Below, piece after piece: positions 51,649 to 59,827 of a stretch of DNA of 64,000 nucleotides. Made by a program: the position numbers and the translations under genes. The stretch spans positions 1-64,000 of the forward strand of contig MEOK01000034.1 in assembly GCA_001769195.1 (NCBI GenBank). Reading direction: 5' to 3'. Each line of letters begins with the position of its first letter. The first letter of the stretch is position 1. The notes beneath the pieces were generated by a model. That model was not told the DNA's origin. It did not search any database and worked only from the letters and a program-made list of their open reading frames with translations. Source of the stretch: Bacteroidetes bacterium GWF2_40_14 (GTDB lineage: Bacteria > Bacteroidota > Bacteroidia > Bacteroidales > UBA932).

Positions 51649-52066
51649 ATGGATTCAACAATAAGTACCAAAGATATTTTCCTGGGGCTGAAAAACAGAT
51701 CCGGTTATGCTTTTGAATTTATTTTTAAGAGCATATATAAGGATTTGCTGTTATTTGCCAATTCTTATGTTATGAACAGACAGATAGCAGAGGATATTGT
51801 ACACATGCGTTAAAAATGGCTGTAAGAACTATTTTAAACATAATTGTGTAATTGATTCCAACAACCTAAAATTATGTGAGGCAATAATCTACTCAAATAC
51901 TATTCATTACGAAGACAACTCAGAGGTTATTGCAAGAGTCCGGGAATGTCTGGATAAGTTGTCTCCAAATCAGAAAATCATTTTAGAACATAGAATCTTT
52001 GATTCCATGTCATACAAAGAGATAGCAGACCAACTTAAGCTCTTTCTGGAGGAGAAGTTAAAATAA
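51649..52066 (+). pseudogene. Decayed ECF sigma factor with two internal deletions
   Basis: ATG 51649 begins MDSTISTKDIFLGLKNRSGY and runs through region 2 to ..NRQIAEDIV, then hits TAA at 51811-51813. The family's next ~20 residues (the ..FVKLWENR.. part) are missing, and the protein resumes in the +1 frame with YTCVKNGCKNYFKH, continuing through region 4 (LDKLSPNQKIILEHRIFDSMSYKEIADQL). A second, in-frame gap removes the recognition helix: ADQL is joined directly to KLFLEEKLK. Two deletions together leave no functional sigma factor. No anti-sigma or SusC gene is adjacent. Confidence 0.85.
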
Positions 52067-52075
52067 TGGGAGAAA

Positions 52076-53101
52076 TCACCATCCTGTTTTGATTGTGCCT
52101 TGCATAATTCCTTGTTTTATGCTGAGAATGGCCTGCTTAATCTCGGCAGGTACAAACTGTTCAAAGTCATGATATGGAGCAATATCTACACCGTTGTTCT
52201 TAAGATTGTAAGTAAGTGTTTGTCCTCCGCGGAAAGTCCCTTCTGTTATTGAGATTATTTCTGAGTAAACCGCCTCATCGAGACGCTTCATGCAAGATGT
52301 GAGAAGAATACTACTTACCTGCGGAAAACTAAGATATTGGTCGGTATCTACACCTATTGCAGTTTTATTTGCGCTCTTTGCTTTAGACAAAGCTCCGTTT
52401 CCTGTTTCCCCTGCGCAGGCAAAAATAACGTCAGCGCCTTTATTTATAAGGTTTTCTGCTAATCTTGAACCCTCTTGTGCATCGGCAAAGCTTTGTGAAT
52501 TAGCACCGGATACCGATACAGATTTGCCGTACTGAAGGTTATAATAATTTACCCCTGATATAAAACTTGTTGTAAACTGCCGGATAGTAGGTATGTCGGG
52601 TCCTGCGACATATCCTACAGAAGGCTTTGCGGGATTCCTGATGGTTGCCCACCATGCTGCAAGAAAACCACAAGGGAACGATGCCTCGTCAATCTGAAAA
52701 ACGACTGTGGCCATATTTCCAGGCAGATAGGGAAATGAGTAGTCAAAAAGAAGGAATTTTATTGCCGGATTATCTTTTGCCGCTTTCATAGTTGGCTCGG
52801 CAGCATCAAACCCGAGTGTGATGATTACATCCATCCCTCTCTTTACAAAATAGTCAATATTAGCAACAAGTTGTTCATTAGTTGTACTTTCCATTACTTC
52901 ACACTCCAATCCGCCAACCCTTGAATCTGCCAGCAGCATACCTTCGTAAGCCTGTTGGTTGAATCCTTTGTCATTAAGTAAACCAGTACCTGTAACCAAT
53001 CCTATTTTTATCTTTTGGCCTGTCTCTTCCTTTACACAGGCAGTATTAAAAATAATTAATATACATAGAGTTACAGTTAAAAGGAATGTCTGGGTTTTCA
53101 T
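52076..53101 (-). CDS. BMP-family substrate-binding lipoprotein (nucleoside-binding type)
   Basis: 341 residues from ATG 53101 (MKTQTFLLTVTLC; lipoprotein Cys at ..IFNTACVKE). Periplasmic-binding fold with GTGLLNDKGFNQQAYEGM (~35-52), VGYVAGPDIPTIRQFTTSF and FACAGETGNGALSKA (~230), all typical of BmpA/Med/PnrA proteins that bind purine nucleosides. No ABC permease is adjacent, so the transporter partner lies elsewhere or the protein works alone as a sensor. Convergent with the sigma relic. Confidence 0.88.
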   Translation of the reverse strand: MKTQTFLLTVTLCILIIFNTACVKEETGQKIKIGLVTGTGLLNDKGFNQQAYEGMLLADSRVGGLECEVMESTTNEQLVANIDYFVKRGMDVIITLGFDAAEPTMKAAKDNPAIKFLLFDYSFPYLPGNMATVVFQIDEASFPCGFLAAWWATIRNPAKPSVGYVAGPDIPTIRQFTTSFISGVNYYNLQYGKSVSVSGANSQSFADAQEGSRLAENLINKGADVIFACAGETGNGALSKAKSANKTAIGVDTDQYLSFPQVSSILLTSCMKRLDEAVYSEIISITEGTFRGGQTLTYNLKNNGVDIAPYHDFEQFVPAEIKQAILSIKQGIMQGTIKTGW

Positions 53102-53161
53102 AATATCCAATTGTTATAATCACGAGAAAGTTATAAAATAACTTCCACTAAAACAACTTGC

Positions 53162-53169
53162 TATCTTTG
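53162..53169 (+). promoter_or_regulatory. -7 element for the NAD-binding protein
   Basis: Exact TATCTTTG 20 bp upstream of the start codon at 53190. No convincing TTG at the right distance, so only the -7 box is called. Confidence 0.5.
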
Positions 53170-53189
53170 TGTAATAATCATAAAAATAC

Positions 53190-53873
53190 ATGAATAAACT
53201 AAGAGTAATCATAACCGGAGCAACCGGAATGGTTGGCGAAGGGCTCCTTTATGAATGCCTGCAACATACAGAAGTTGATAAAGTAATGGTAATATCGCGC
53301 AGACCATGCGGTTATTCACATCCAAAACTTATAGAGATAATCCACAGCAACTTGTCTGATATCTCTTCTCTCAGTGACAGGCTGGTAGGGTATAACGCTT
53401 GTTATTTCTGCCTTGGAACAACATCTTTAGGAAAAAGCGAAGCGGACTATACCATGCAAACATATAATCTTACACTTGGCTTTGCTGCAACACTCGCTAA
53501 ACTCAACCCCGACATGACCTTCTGTTACATATCAGGAACAGGTACAGACAGCACGGAAAAAGGGAAGATTATGTGGGCGCGGGTAAAAGGGAAAACGGAA
53601 AACGATCTTATGAAGCTACCATTCAAAAAGGTGTATAATTTCCGACCGGGTCTCATAAGACCGTTTTTACCATTAAAGCCATCACACACATACTACAAAA
53701 TGTACAAATTCATGGCTTGGCTGTTTCCTCTGATTAGTATTGTTGCTCCTCGATATATGGTAACATTACAGGAGTTGTCAGCAGCAATGATCAATTCTTC
53801 GTTATACGGTTACGCTAAAAATAATCTGGAGATAAATGACATAAAGATATTGGCAGACAGAGTTAGTTCGTGA
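53190..53873 (+). CDS. NAD(P)-binding SDR-like protein (HTATIP2-like)
   Basis: 227 residues, Rossmann fold. The N-terminal motif is ITGATGMVGEGLLYECL (~9-25), and YCFLGTTSLGK... (~72) and ISGTGTD.. (~117) correspond to NAD(P)-contact regions. The Y-x3-K pair is not obvious (RVKGKTENDLMKLPFKKVYNFRPG), as in atypical SDRs. Function unknown. The 3' end overlaps the convergent MerR gene by 11 bp. Confidence 0.82.
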   Translation: MNKLRVIITGATGMVGEGLLYECLQHTEVDKVMVISRRPCGYSHPKLIEIIHSNLSDISSLSDRLVGYNACYFCLGTTSLGKSEADYTMQTYNLTLGFAATLAKLNPDMTFCYISGTGTDSTEKGKIMWARVKGKTENDLMKLPFKKVYNFRPGLIRPFLPLKPSHTYYKMYKFMAWLFPLISIVAPRYMVTLQELSAAMINSSLYGYAKNNLEINDIKILADRVSS

Positions 53874-54693
53874 CTGGTACCTGCACCTCTGTTAGCCACT
53901 CTTCTTCGGAATCTTTGTTCCAGATGCCGTCGATATAGCAAAACCTTGGATGGTCGGCAATAGTATACCCATTTTTCTCAATATATTCATATAGCTGAGC
54001 AAAAGTTTGCGGGAATGATTCATAAGCTCCATAGTGATTTGTACAGATAGCTTTAGTTACTTCCGGAACCTCCTTAAATTGTATAAGATCTGAATCTTCA
54101 CGTTTTTCAACAACGGCCTCACAATATTCAAGATCAATATTTGAGTCGCTATACTCTTTGTTGTGGTCAATTGTATATGCATATTCAGGTTTGGCGCAAA
54201 TACACCCAAGCCTTGCCATCTCCGGCCCAATGATGTTCGGGCATAGATTGAACAACTCCTGATATCCGGTTACGACTCTTCTGTGGCTGGCAACAATAAC
54301 TGCCGGTAATGATTTGATAATAATTTTTTCCATGATTCTCTTTTTGTGAAGAGTACTTTCCAGCCGCGACAGTTCGGTCTGTCTCCATTGAAGTTGTAGA
54401 ATTTCTTGTTTACAATGTTCTATTTTAGATTTTATTTGCTCAATGCCTGGCAATTGATTTTCTTCGTCAAAAACCTCCCGGATCTCCTCAAGAGTAAACC
54501 CAAGTTTTTTTAAAAAAATGATCTGATTCATTTTAGTAATTTGGTCCACTCTGTAATATCTGTATCCGGTCCACTGGTCAATCTCATCGGGAACAAGAAG
54601 CCCTATTTCCTCATAATGGCGTAACGTTTTAACCGTAACCATGTTCAGCTTGGAAAACTCTCCGATTTTAAATTTGATTTTGTGTTCTTTCAT
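53863..54693 (-). CDS. MerR-family regulator with GyrI-like effector domain
   Basis: 276 residues. N-terminal MerR helix-turn-helix: FKIGEFSKLNMVTVKTLRHY then ..GLLVPDEIDQWTGYRYY (~8-50), followed by a dimerising coiled coil (~80-125) and a GyrI-like ligand domain (~128-276; VIVASHRRVVTGYQELFNL, WLTEVQVPV). This layout is BmrR-like, usually sensing bulky hydrophobic cations and activating an efflux gene. No transporter is adjacent. An overlong promoter spacer with a dyad lies upstream. Confidence 0.9.
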   Translation of the reverse strand: MKEHKIKFKIGEFSKLNMVTVKTLRHYEEIGLLVPDEIDQWTGYRYYRVDQITKMNQIIFLKKLGFTLEEIREVFDEENQLPGIEQIKSKIEHCKQEILQLQWRQTELSRLESTLHKKRIMEKIIIKSLPAVIVASHRRVVTGYQELFNLCPNIIGPEMARLGCICAKPEYAYTIDHNKEYSDSNIDLEYCEAVVEKREDSDLIQFKEVPEVTKAICTNHYGAYESFPQTFAQLYEYIEKNGYTIADHPRFCYIDGIWNKDSEEEWLTEVQVPVTN

Positions 54694-54718
54694 AAACTTT
54701 GCGCAATGTTTACAGATG

Positions 54719-54751
54719 CAAATATATACTATGACCCAAGGTACGAGTCAA
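54719..54751 (-). promoter_or_regulatory. MerR-type promoter with overlong spacer and dyad
   Basis: On the minus strand TTG (54751-54749), a 22-bp spacer and exact TATATTTG (54726-54719). Within the spacer is a near-palindrome TGACTC-N7-GGGTCA (54732-54750; five of six arm pairs match). Long spacers distorted by the regulator are the MerR hallmark. Confidence 0.6.
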
Positions 54752-54780
54752 GCGTTTGGCTAAGAAATTTCAGAATTTTT

Positions 54781-55215
54781 TTATTTATCCTTTTCTGACA
54801 TGATAATCGTTTGAATATTTATTCTGTTTTTTTCTTTACCATTATTATTAAGGCACTCTTGTATGCGTTTATTGAATTTCCAGCATGTCATCTGGTTAAT
54901 AGCAAGACATTCAGAATATTTGTATGAAGATAATCCCTTTCCAAGTATGCATAAATTATATGCAATATAAAAAGCCTTCTCTACAGGGAACTTAATGTTG
55001 TGGAATATAGTGTGGGAAGTGGCTGATTCTTCCTTCTTACAGCGGGTGCATCGACGAGAAGAGGGAGACTTTCCCTTGCAGAAGTTGGTGTGACCACAGT
55101 TTCTACAGATAAATCCCTCTTCCCATTTGATATCTGCAATGAATTTCAGGATCTTCTCCTTGTCGTTGAGAAGTTCCTCAAAATACTCTTGTGTCAGATC
55201 CTCTTTAATTAACAT
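54781..55215 (-). CDS. IS1595-type zinc-ribbon protein without transposase domain
   Basis: 144 residues. The N-terminal WEEGFICRNCGHTNFCKGKS and RRCTRCKKEESATSHTIFH (~32-72) form the Zn-ribbon found at the start of IS1595-family transposases, followed by a helix-turn-helix-like segment (IKFPVEKAFYIAYNL.. GLSSYKYSECLAINQMTCWKF). The protein stops at the point where a DDE catalytic domain would begin. It may be a truncated transposase or a domesticated DNA-binding protein. It lies divergent from the persulfide operon, 152 bp away. Confidence 0.75.
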   Translation of the reverse strand: MLIKEDLTQEYFEELLNDKEKILKFIADIKWEEGFICRNCGHTNFCKGKSPSSRRCTRCKKEESATSHTIFHNIKFPVEKAFYIAYNLCILGKGLSSYKYSECLAINQMTCWKFNKRIQECLNNNGKEKNRINIQTIIMSEKDK

Positions 55216-55307
55216 GTATTCAGTTATTTTAAATGATAATATTTTAATAACAGTGCAAAGATATATAAAATTATTGGTGATATTAATATAATTTATAAGT
55301 GAGACTA

Positions 55308-55337
55308 TTGTAATTTAAAATTTGATGTGTATCTTTG
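55308..55337 (+). promoter_or_regulatory. Promoter of the persulfide/sulfur operon
   Basis: TTG (55308-55310), 19-bp spacer, exact TATCTTTG (55330-55337). The start codon at 55368 is 30 bp downstream. Confidence 0.75.
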
Positions 55338-55367
55338 TGGCAGAATAAAAAAATCTCAAAAAAGAAG

Positions 55368-57416
55368 ATGGATAAAATAATTATAATAGGAGGAGTGGCT
55401 GCGGGAGCAACAGCAGCAGCAAAAGTCAGGCGAATTTCATCAACGGCAAAAATAACAATGCTTGAGGCTGGGCCCGATATCTCTTTTGCAAATTGCGGAT
55501 TACCATATTTCATTGGAGGAGATATAAAAAACAGGTCACAACTGATACTGCAAAGTCCGGAAAGCTTCAAGGCTCAGTATGGTGTTGACGTGCATACGCA
55601 TACAATTGTCACCTCTATAGATAAGACAGCGTGTCGGATAAAGGCAATAGACACCAGAAACGGAGAGCAGAAGGAGTTTGAATACACCAAATTAATACTT
55701 GCACAAGGAGGTCGCCCCATAACACCAACATTGCCCGGAGCAGATCTCATGCATGTATTCTCCCTCTGGACACTGGAAGATTTGGATAAGATCACAAGAC
55801 ATCTGGAAGAGAACAAACCAAAGAATGCGGTTGTCATTGGAGGAGGATTTATAGGATTAGAGATGGTAGAGGCTCTGGTTAAGAGAGGTCTTAAAGTAAA
55901 CGTGGTGGAGATGATGCCTCACGTTATGTCCATTATGGATGCAGAAACTGCAGGATTCATAGAGAATGAGATGCTCTCTTACGGTGTAGGAATACACACC
56001 GGAACCAATGTTACCGAGATAACTTCCAATAGTGTTAAACTGGGAAATGGCAAACTGATTGATGCAGATATGGTGTTGCTATCAATAGGTGTCCGCCCGA
56101 CAATTCAGCTGGCGAAGGATGCCGGCCTGGCTATGGGAGATTCAGGTGGGTTACTTGTTGATTTACAATTGAGAACAAGCGACCCGAATATATATGCTGC
56201 CGGAGACATGCTGGAGATAGAGCATCGTGTCAATGGTAAGAAAGTAAGAATCCCTCTGGCAGGGCCGGCAAACCGTCAGGGTAGGATAGCTGCAGAGAAT
56301 GTACTGGGAGGGTCACACAGCTATAAAGGAGCCATAGGTACCTCTGTTGTAAGAGTCTTTGAGGCAGTTGCAGGAACGACGGGGCTCTCTCTAAGGCAGG
56401 CAAAAGATGCAGGATATGACGCTGAGTCGGTTGTTGTGCATAAGGAACATCATACTGCATATTATCCGGGTGCAGAGTATGTTACAGTTTCATTGGTATA
56501 TGACAGAATTACAGGAATAATACTTGGTGGGCAGACTGCCGGATATAAAGGTGCAGACAAACGCCTTGACGTTATTGCAACTGCAGCCGCTTCAAAGCTG
56601 ACTATCCACGATCTGGCTGATATTGATTTTGCATACTCGCCTCCTATTGGAACACCCAACGATGCAGTCAATATGGCTGCATATACAGCAGAGAACAGGT
56701 TGTCGGGTTTCAGCCCTTCAATAACAGTAGCAGAACTTGATTCTTTATCGAGGTTGAAAAAGCCTGTATTCATAGATGTGCGCGATGTATTTGCATTTGA
56801 AAAAAGTCACATATTGGGGGCAATCAACATACCTCTGGAAGTACTTGTCTTACAAAAGAATTCCATACCAACCGGCCGCTCAATAGTTGTATATGACGAA
56901 ACAGGTAAGAAGGGACATCAGGCACTTCGTACTCTTCTAAGTGAGGGTTTTACAGATGTTGTCAACATATCCGGGGGGCATACATCCCTTCAGAGACATG
57001 CCAGAGCTGTTGGTTTCGATTCCATAATGATGGGCTTGCTTCCTGTTGTTGAGAAATCAATAGTAGAAGAGGTTGCTAAAGAAGATGCAATTGAAAGGGA
57101 AAAGCCAGAGATACAAGCAAATAAAAAGGTTCAGGAGAATGTACCTGTAAAACCCGTCGAAGATGTAACTCCTTTGGTGGTAGATGTGCGAACAAAAGGT
57201 GAGTTTGCATCAGGAGCATTTCCCGGCTCCATAAATATTCCATTAGACGATTTACAAAAAAATCTGAATAAACTTGGCAGCAGATCCAGGGAGATAACGC
57301 TCTATTGCGCCTCCGGGGCCCGTTCGGCATATGGACAACGTATGTTGATTAAGCTTGGATTTACAAATGTGAAGAACGGAGGCGGAATTATGCAAATGAT
57401 GATGGGAAGAAGATAA
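55368..57416 (+). CDS. CoA-disulfide reductase-type flavoprotein with two C-terminal rhodanese domains
   Basis: 682 residues from ATG 55368 (MDKIIIIGGVAAGATAAAK). FAD/NAD(P)H pyridine-nucleotide-disulfide reductase with the single redox Cys43 in SFANCGLPYF, as in CoA-disulfide reductase and Npsr. The flavoprotein part ends near residue 450. Rhodanese 1 (~460-555) has Asp-Glu-Thr in the active-site loop (VVYDETGKKGH, ~508) where Cys is expected, so it is inactive. Rhodanese 2 (~600-682) has intact YCASGARS (Cys ~646). Predicted to reduce persulfides or polysulfide with CoA. Followed without gap (ATG shares the stop's last base) by thioredoxin. Confidence 0.88.
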   Translation: MDKIIIIGGVAAGATAAAKVRRISSTAKITMLEAGPDISFANCGLPYFIGGDIKNRSQLILQSPESFKAQYGVDVHTHTIVTSIDKTACRIKAIDTRNGEQKEFEYTKLILAQGGRPITPTLPGADLMHVFSLWTLEDLDKITRHLEENKPKNAVVIGGGFIGLEMVEALVKRGLKVNVVEMMPHVMSIMDAETAGFIENEMLSYGVGIHTGTNVTEITSNSVKLGNGKLIDADMVLLSIGVRPTIQLAKDAGLAMGDSGGLLVDLQLRTSDPNIYAAGDMLEIEHRVNGKKVRIPLAGPANRQGRIAAENVLGGSHSYKGAIGTSVVRVFEAVAGTTGLSLRQAKDAGYDAESVVVHKEHHTAYYPGAEYVTVSLVYDRITGIILGGQTAGYKGADKRLDVIATAAASKLTIHDLADIDFAYSPPIGTPNDAVNMAAYTAENRLSGFSPSITVAELDSLSRLKKPVFIDVRDVFAFEKSHILGAINIPLEVLVLQKNSIPTGRSIVVYDETGKKGHQALRTLLSEGFTDVVNISGGHTSLQRHARAVGFDSIMMGLLPVVEKSIVEEVAKEDAIEREKPEIQANKKVQENVPVKPVEDVTPLVVDVRTKGEFASGAFPGSINIPLDDLQKNLNKLGSRSREITLYCASGARSAYGQRMLIKLGFTNVKNGGGIMQMMMGRR

Positions 57417-57832
57417 TGCAAACAACATATATAATAGTAAGTATTGGAATAGTATTTTTTATAATTCTGGTTTATTACACAAAGGCAAAAATGAAAAATG
57501 TACCTTTGGTTGCAGATAACGAGAAGATTATAACACTTACAGATAAAAATTTTGAACACCAGACAAAGAACAAAATTGTTCTTGTAGATTTCTGGGCAAG
57601 CTGGTGTGCGCCATGCAGGATGATGGCACCTGTTCTGAACGAGGTTGCTGAGACTTTAACAGGCAACACGCATATTGGAAAGGTTGATATTGAAGAATAC
57701 CAGAATCTTGCTGCAAAATTCAAGGTGCGTAGTATTCCGACACTAATTCTGTTTAAAAACGGAGTAGAGGTAAATCGCTTTGTGGGAGTAAAAAGCAAAG
57801 AATTTTTAATCAAACAGATTCATAATAATTAA
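57416..57832 (+). CDS. Membrane-anchored thioredoxin
   Basis: 138 residues. One N-terminal hydrophobic helix (~5-24) then a thioredoxin domain with WASWCAPCRMM (CxxC, ~63-66) and the cis-proline loop VRSIPTLILF. The helix could be a signal anchor, placing the domain outside the cytoplasm, though a KAKMK stop after the helix favours inside-out ambiguity; topology is not certain. Second gene of the sulfur operon, likely to recycle thiols or persulfides with the flavoprotein. Confidence 0.88.
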   Translation: MQTTYIIVSIGIVFFIILVYYTKAKMKNVPLVADNEKIITLTDKNFEHQTKNKIVLVDFWASWCAPCRMMAPVLNEVAETLTGNTHIGKVDIEEYQNLAAKFKVRSIPTLILFKNGVEVNRFVGVKSKEFLIKQIHNN

Positions 57833-57845
57833 GAATTAATGAAAA

Positions 57846-58205
57846 ATGCAAAAAGTACTAATTGTTTTCAATCGGGAACCCTATGACAATACTGACGTAA
57901 CATGGAATGGGTTACGTCTGGCAGAGACATTGCAGAAAAAGGGACATGAAGTCAGGATTTTCTTAATGAATGACTCTGTAGATATGGCTCGGGATATTTG
58001 CAAACCCCCTGTCGGTTACGATCAGGATTTGTCCCAAATGTTAAGGGATTTGATTTCTAAAGGAGTAAATGTTCAGGTTTGTGGTACCTGTATGTCCCGC
58101 TGTGGAATATACAAGAATCATCCATATTTTGAAGGAGCAGAGAAGTCGACTATGGCTTTCCTGGCCGATTGGGTTGCTGATAGCGATAAAGTACTGACAT
58201 TTTAA
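57846..58205 (+). CDS. DsrE-family sulfur-carrier-like protein
   Basis: 119 residues, Rossmann-like DsrE/F fold: VLIVFNREPYDNTDVTWNGL, GHEVRIFLMNDSVDMAR. Conserved cysteines at ..NVQVCGTCMSRCGIY (~78-86) are candidates for the persulfide-carrying residue. Third gene of the operon with the rhodanese flavoprotein and thioredoxin, which supports a sulfur-relay role; no DsrA/B enzyme is present nearby. The stop overlaps the convergent GH18 gene by 4 bp. Confidence 0.83.
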   Translation: MQKVLIVFNREPYDNTDVTWNGLRLAETLQKKGHEVRIFLMNDSVDMARDICKPPVGYDQDLSQMLRDLISKGVNVQVCGTCMSRCGIYKNHPYFEGAEKSTMAFLADWVADSDKVLTF

Positions 58206-59311
58206 GGCTTCATCACCGCTTCCCACACTGCCTTGCGAAGGGTGCCTTTATAGTCATCGGCATCATACTGCCAGTACATGAATCCTTTCATCCCCAGGCC
58301 AATTGCCCATTTCCCTTTAATGTCGATACTCCTGGCATTGTCATATCCGCAGAAGAAGACTCCGTTCTTGGTAACATACGGTGTGCTTGAAATGGCATCC
58401 CAGTTGTCAATTTTATAAACGTTGGGGTCAAGTGTAAGAATCGTCTTGTAATTGAGCGATGTGGGGCTCTCAGAAAACGAGTGCTGGCCATAGAATGGTA
58501 TTCCAAGAACGAGCTTGTTATACGCCACACCTGCAGCCCTGTATGCATTAGCAGTTCTCACACAGTCCCAGTATGCCCTGGAATCGCTCAGTGCAGAGTG
58601 GTGCTTTGGTGCAGAATCGAAGTTGTACGTCATAAGGTTCACATAATCTACGTAAGGGTCAACGGCAGCTACATCAATATATCTGTAACCACCTGTAATT
58701 GTCGTCTTATCCTTTACATATCCTGCATAGGTGAGAAGATATTGGTTTCCAAATGTTTCTCTGAGTTGCTTCATAAGCAGTGTATAGTTTTGTGTGTCAA
58801 CAGCCGGGTCACAAGCGGCACCACTCCAGGAGAGACCGGGGAATTCCCAGTCGATATCTATACCGTCAATATCCCATGCTTCAAGAAAAGCCTTGCAATC
58901 CACAGCGAATGCCTTGCGGTATTCGTCAGATTTTGCCAGTGCAGAAAACCCTCCCCCTTGTGAGTTGTCGGGATTGTCAACTATATGTGTGAATGAGATT
59001 AGGATTTTCAGTTGTGGATTCTGCTTCTTGAGGTTCACTATCTGCCTGAAACGATCTTCTTTTCCCTGTAATTTGAACCCCTGGTAAACTCCGTCTTTTA
59101 CATATAGTTCTGCGAATGCATAGTTAATATGAGTGATCAGAGTCGGGTCAGGAGTGAGTGTTCCCCAATATGTCACGTATGCAACCGAAACCCTGCCTTG
59201 AATACGGGCAGCCGGTACATAAGTTTCGGGTTTGATCTCAGGAATAGTATCTTTCTGACAGGCTGTAAACAAACCCATTGCAAAAAGCACCGGCAGAAGT
59301 ATCTTACGCAT
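58202..59311 (-). CDS. GH18 chitinase-like lipoprotein
   Basis: 369 residues from ATG 59311 (MRKILLPVLFAMGLFTAC, lipoprotein). TIM barrel of family 18: SVAYVTYWG (strand 1), KILISFTHI (strand 3) and the catalytic DGIDIDWEFPG (~147-157; Asp-x-x-Asp-x-Asp-x-Glu intact), YNFDSA (~205) and YWQYDADDYKG near the end. Likely hydrolyses chitin or N-linked glycans at the cell surface. No carbohydrate-binding module. Isolated gene, no SusCD neighbours. Confidence 0.9.
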   Translation of the reverse strand: MRKILLPVLFAMGLFTACQKDTIPEIKPETYVPAARIQGRVSVAYVTYWGTLTPDPTLITHINYAFAELYVKDGVYQGFKLQGKEDRFRQIVNLKKQNPQLKILISFTHIVDNPDNSQGGGFSALAKSDEYRKAFAVDCKAFLEAWDIDGIDIDWEFPGLSWSGAACDPAVDTQNYTLLMKQLRETFGNQYLLTYAGYVKDKTTITGGYRYIDVAAVDPYVDYVNLMTYNFDSAPKHHSALSDSRAYWDCVRTANAYRAAGVAYNKLVLGIPFYGQHSFSESPTSLNYKTILTLDPNVYKIDNWDAISSTPYVTKNGVFFCGYDNARSIDIKGKWAIGLGMKGFMYWQYDADDYKGTLRKAVWEAVMKP

Positions 59312-59359
59312 ATAATACACTATGATATTTAGAATTAAAGAAATCAAAGGTAGAAATAA

Positions 59360-59827
59360 TTAACTTTTTTCAAACCTACAAGTAATATCTTCAAATAGTT
59401 GCCCGTCATGGATTTTATATAGTCGCTGATTGGTGGTTTTGCAGCTTAGCCCTCCATATTGCTCAATATATGGTCCCAGTTTTATGTATGTGAATGGTTC
59501 TGAGGTAAATCCTATTGGCAATTCGTCTCTTCCGGAGTACCATCCAACCTTAATGTCGCAGTTCTTATAAAGTATATATTCAGCTAATTTCACAACTTCA
59601 AGGGGGGCTGCATCACCCCCCATAAAGCATACACAGGTAATAGCTTTTCCATACTTCGACAACAAATCGGCAAGAACATCTTTGGTAAGCACTTCACCGA
59701 CATCTTCTGTCAAATGAGGACTATGACACCCCTCACATCTGTTCGGGCAATTGGATAGGTTTATTGCAAGGGTGACCTCGTCCGGGATTTCCTGAAATAC
59801 GATGTCATAATTGAAGTATTTAAGCAT
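59360..59827 (-). CDS. nrdG: Anaerobic ribonucleotide reductase activating enzyme
   Basis: 155 residues; radical-SAM activase that installs the glycyl radical on NrdD. The cluster motif is CPNRCEGCH (Cys27, 31, 34: CX3CX2C), preceded by ..LAINLSNC and followed by the SAM-binding CFMGGDAAPLE (~80). Its ATG overlaps the last 8 bp of nrdD. Under the same B12 riboswitch as nrdD. Confidence 0.94.
   Translation of the reverse strand: MLKYFNYDIVFQEIPDEVTLAINLSNCPNRCEGCHSPHLTEDVGEVLTKDVLADLLSKYGKAITCVCFMGGDAAPLEVVKLAEYILYKNCDIKVGWYSGRDELPIGFTSEPFTYIKLGPYIEQYGGLSCKTTNQRLYKIHDGQLFEDITCRFEKS

Noticed and set aside
54781-55215. Complete IS1595 insertion sequence
   Set aside because: No DDE domain, no terminal inverted repeats and no target duplication were seen around the gene.
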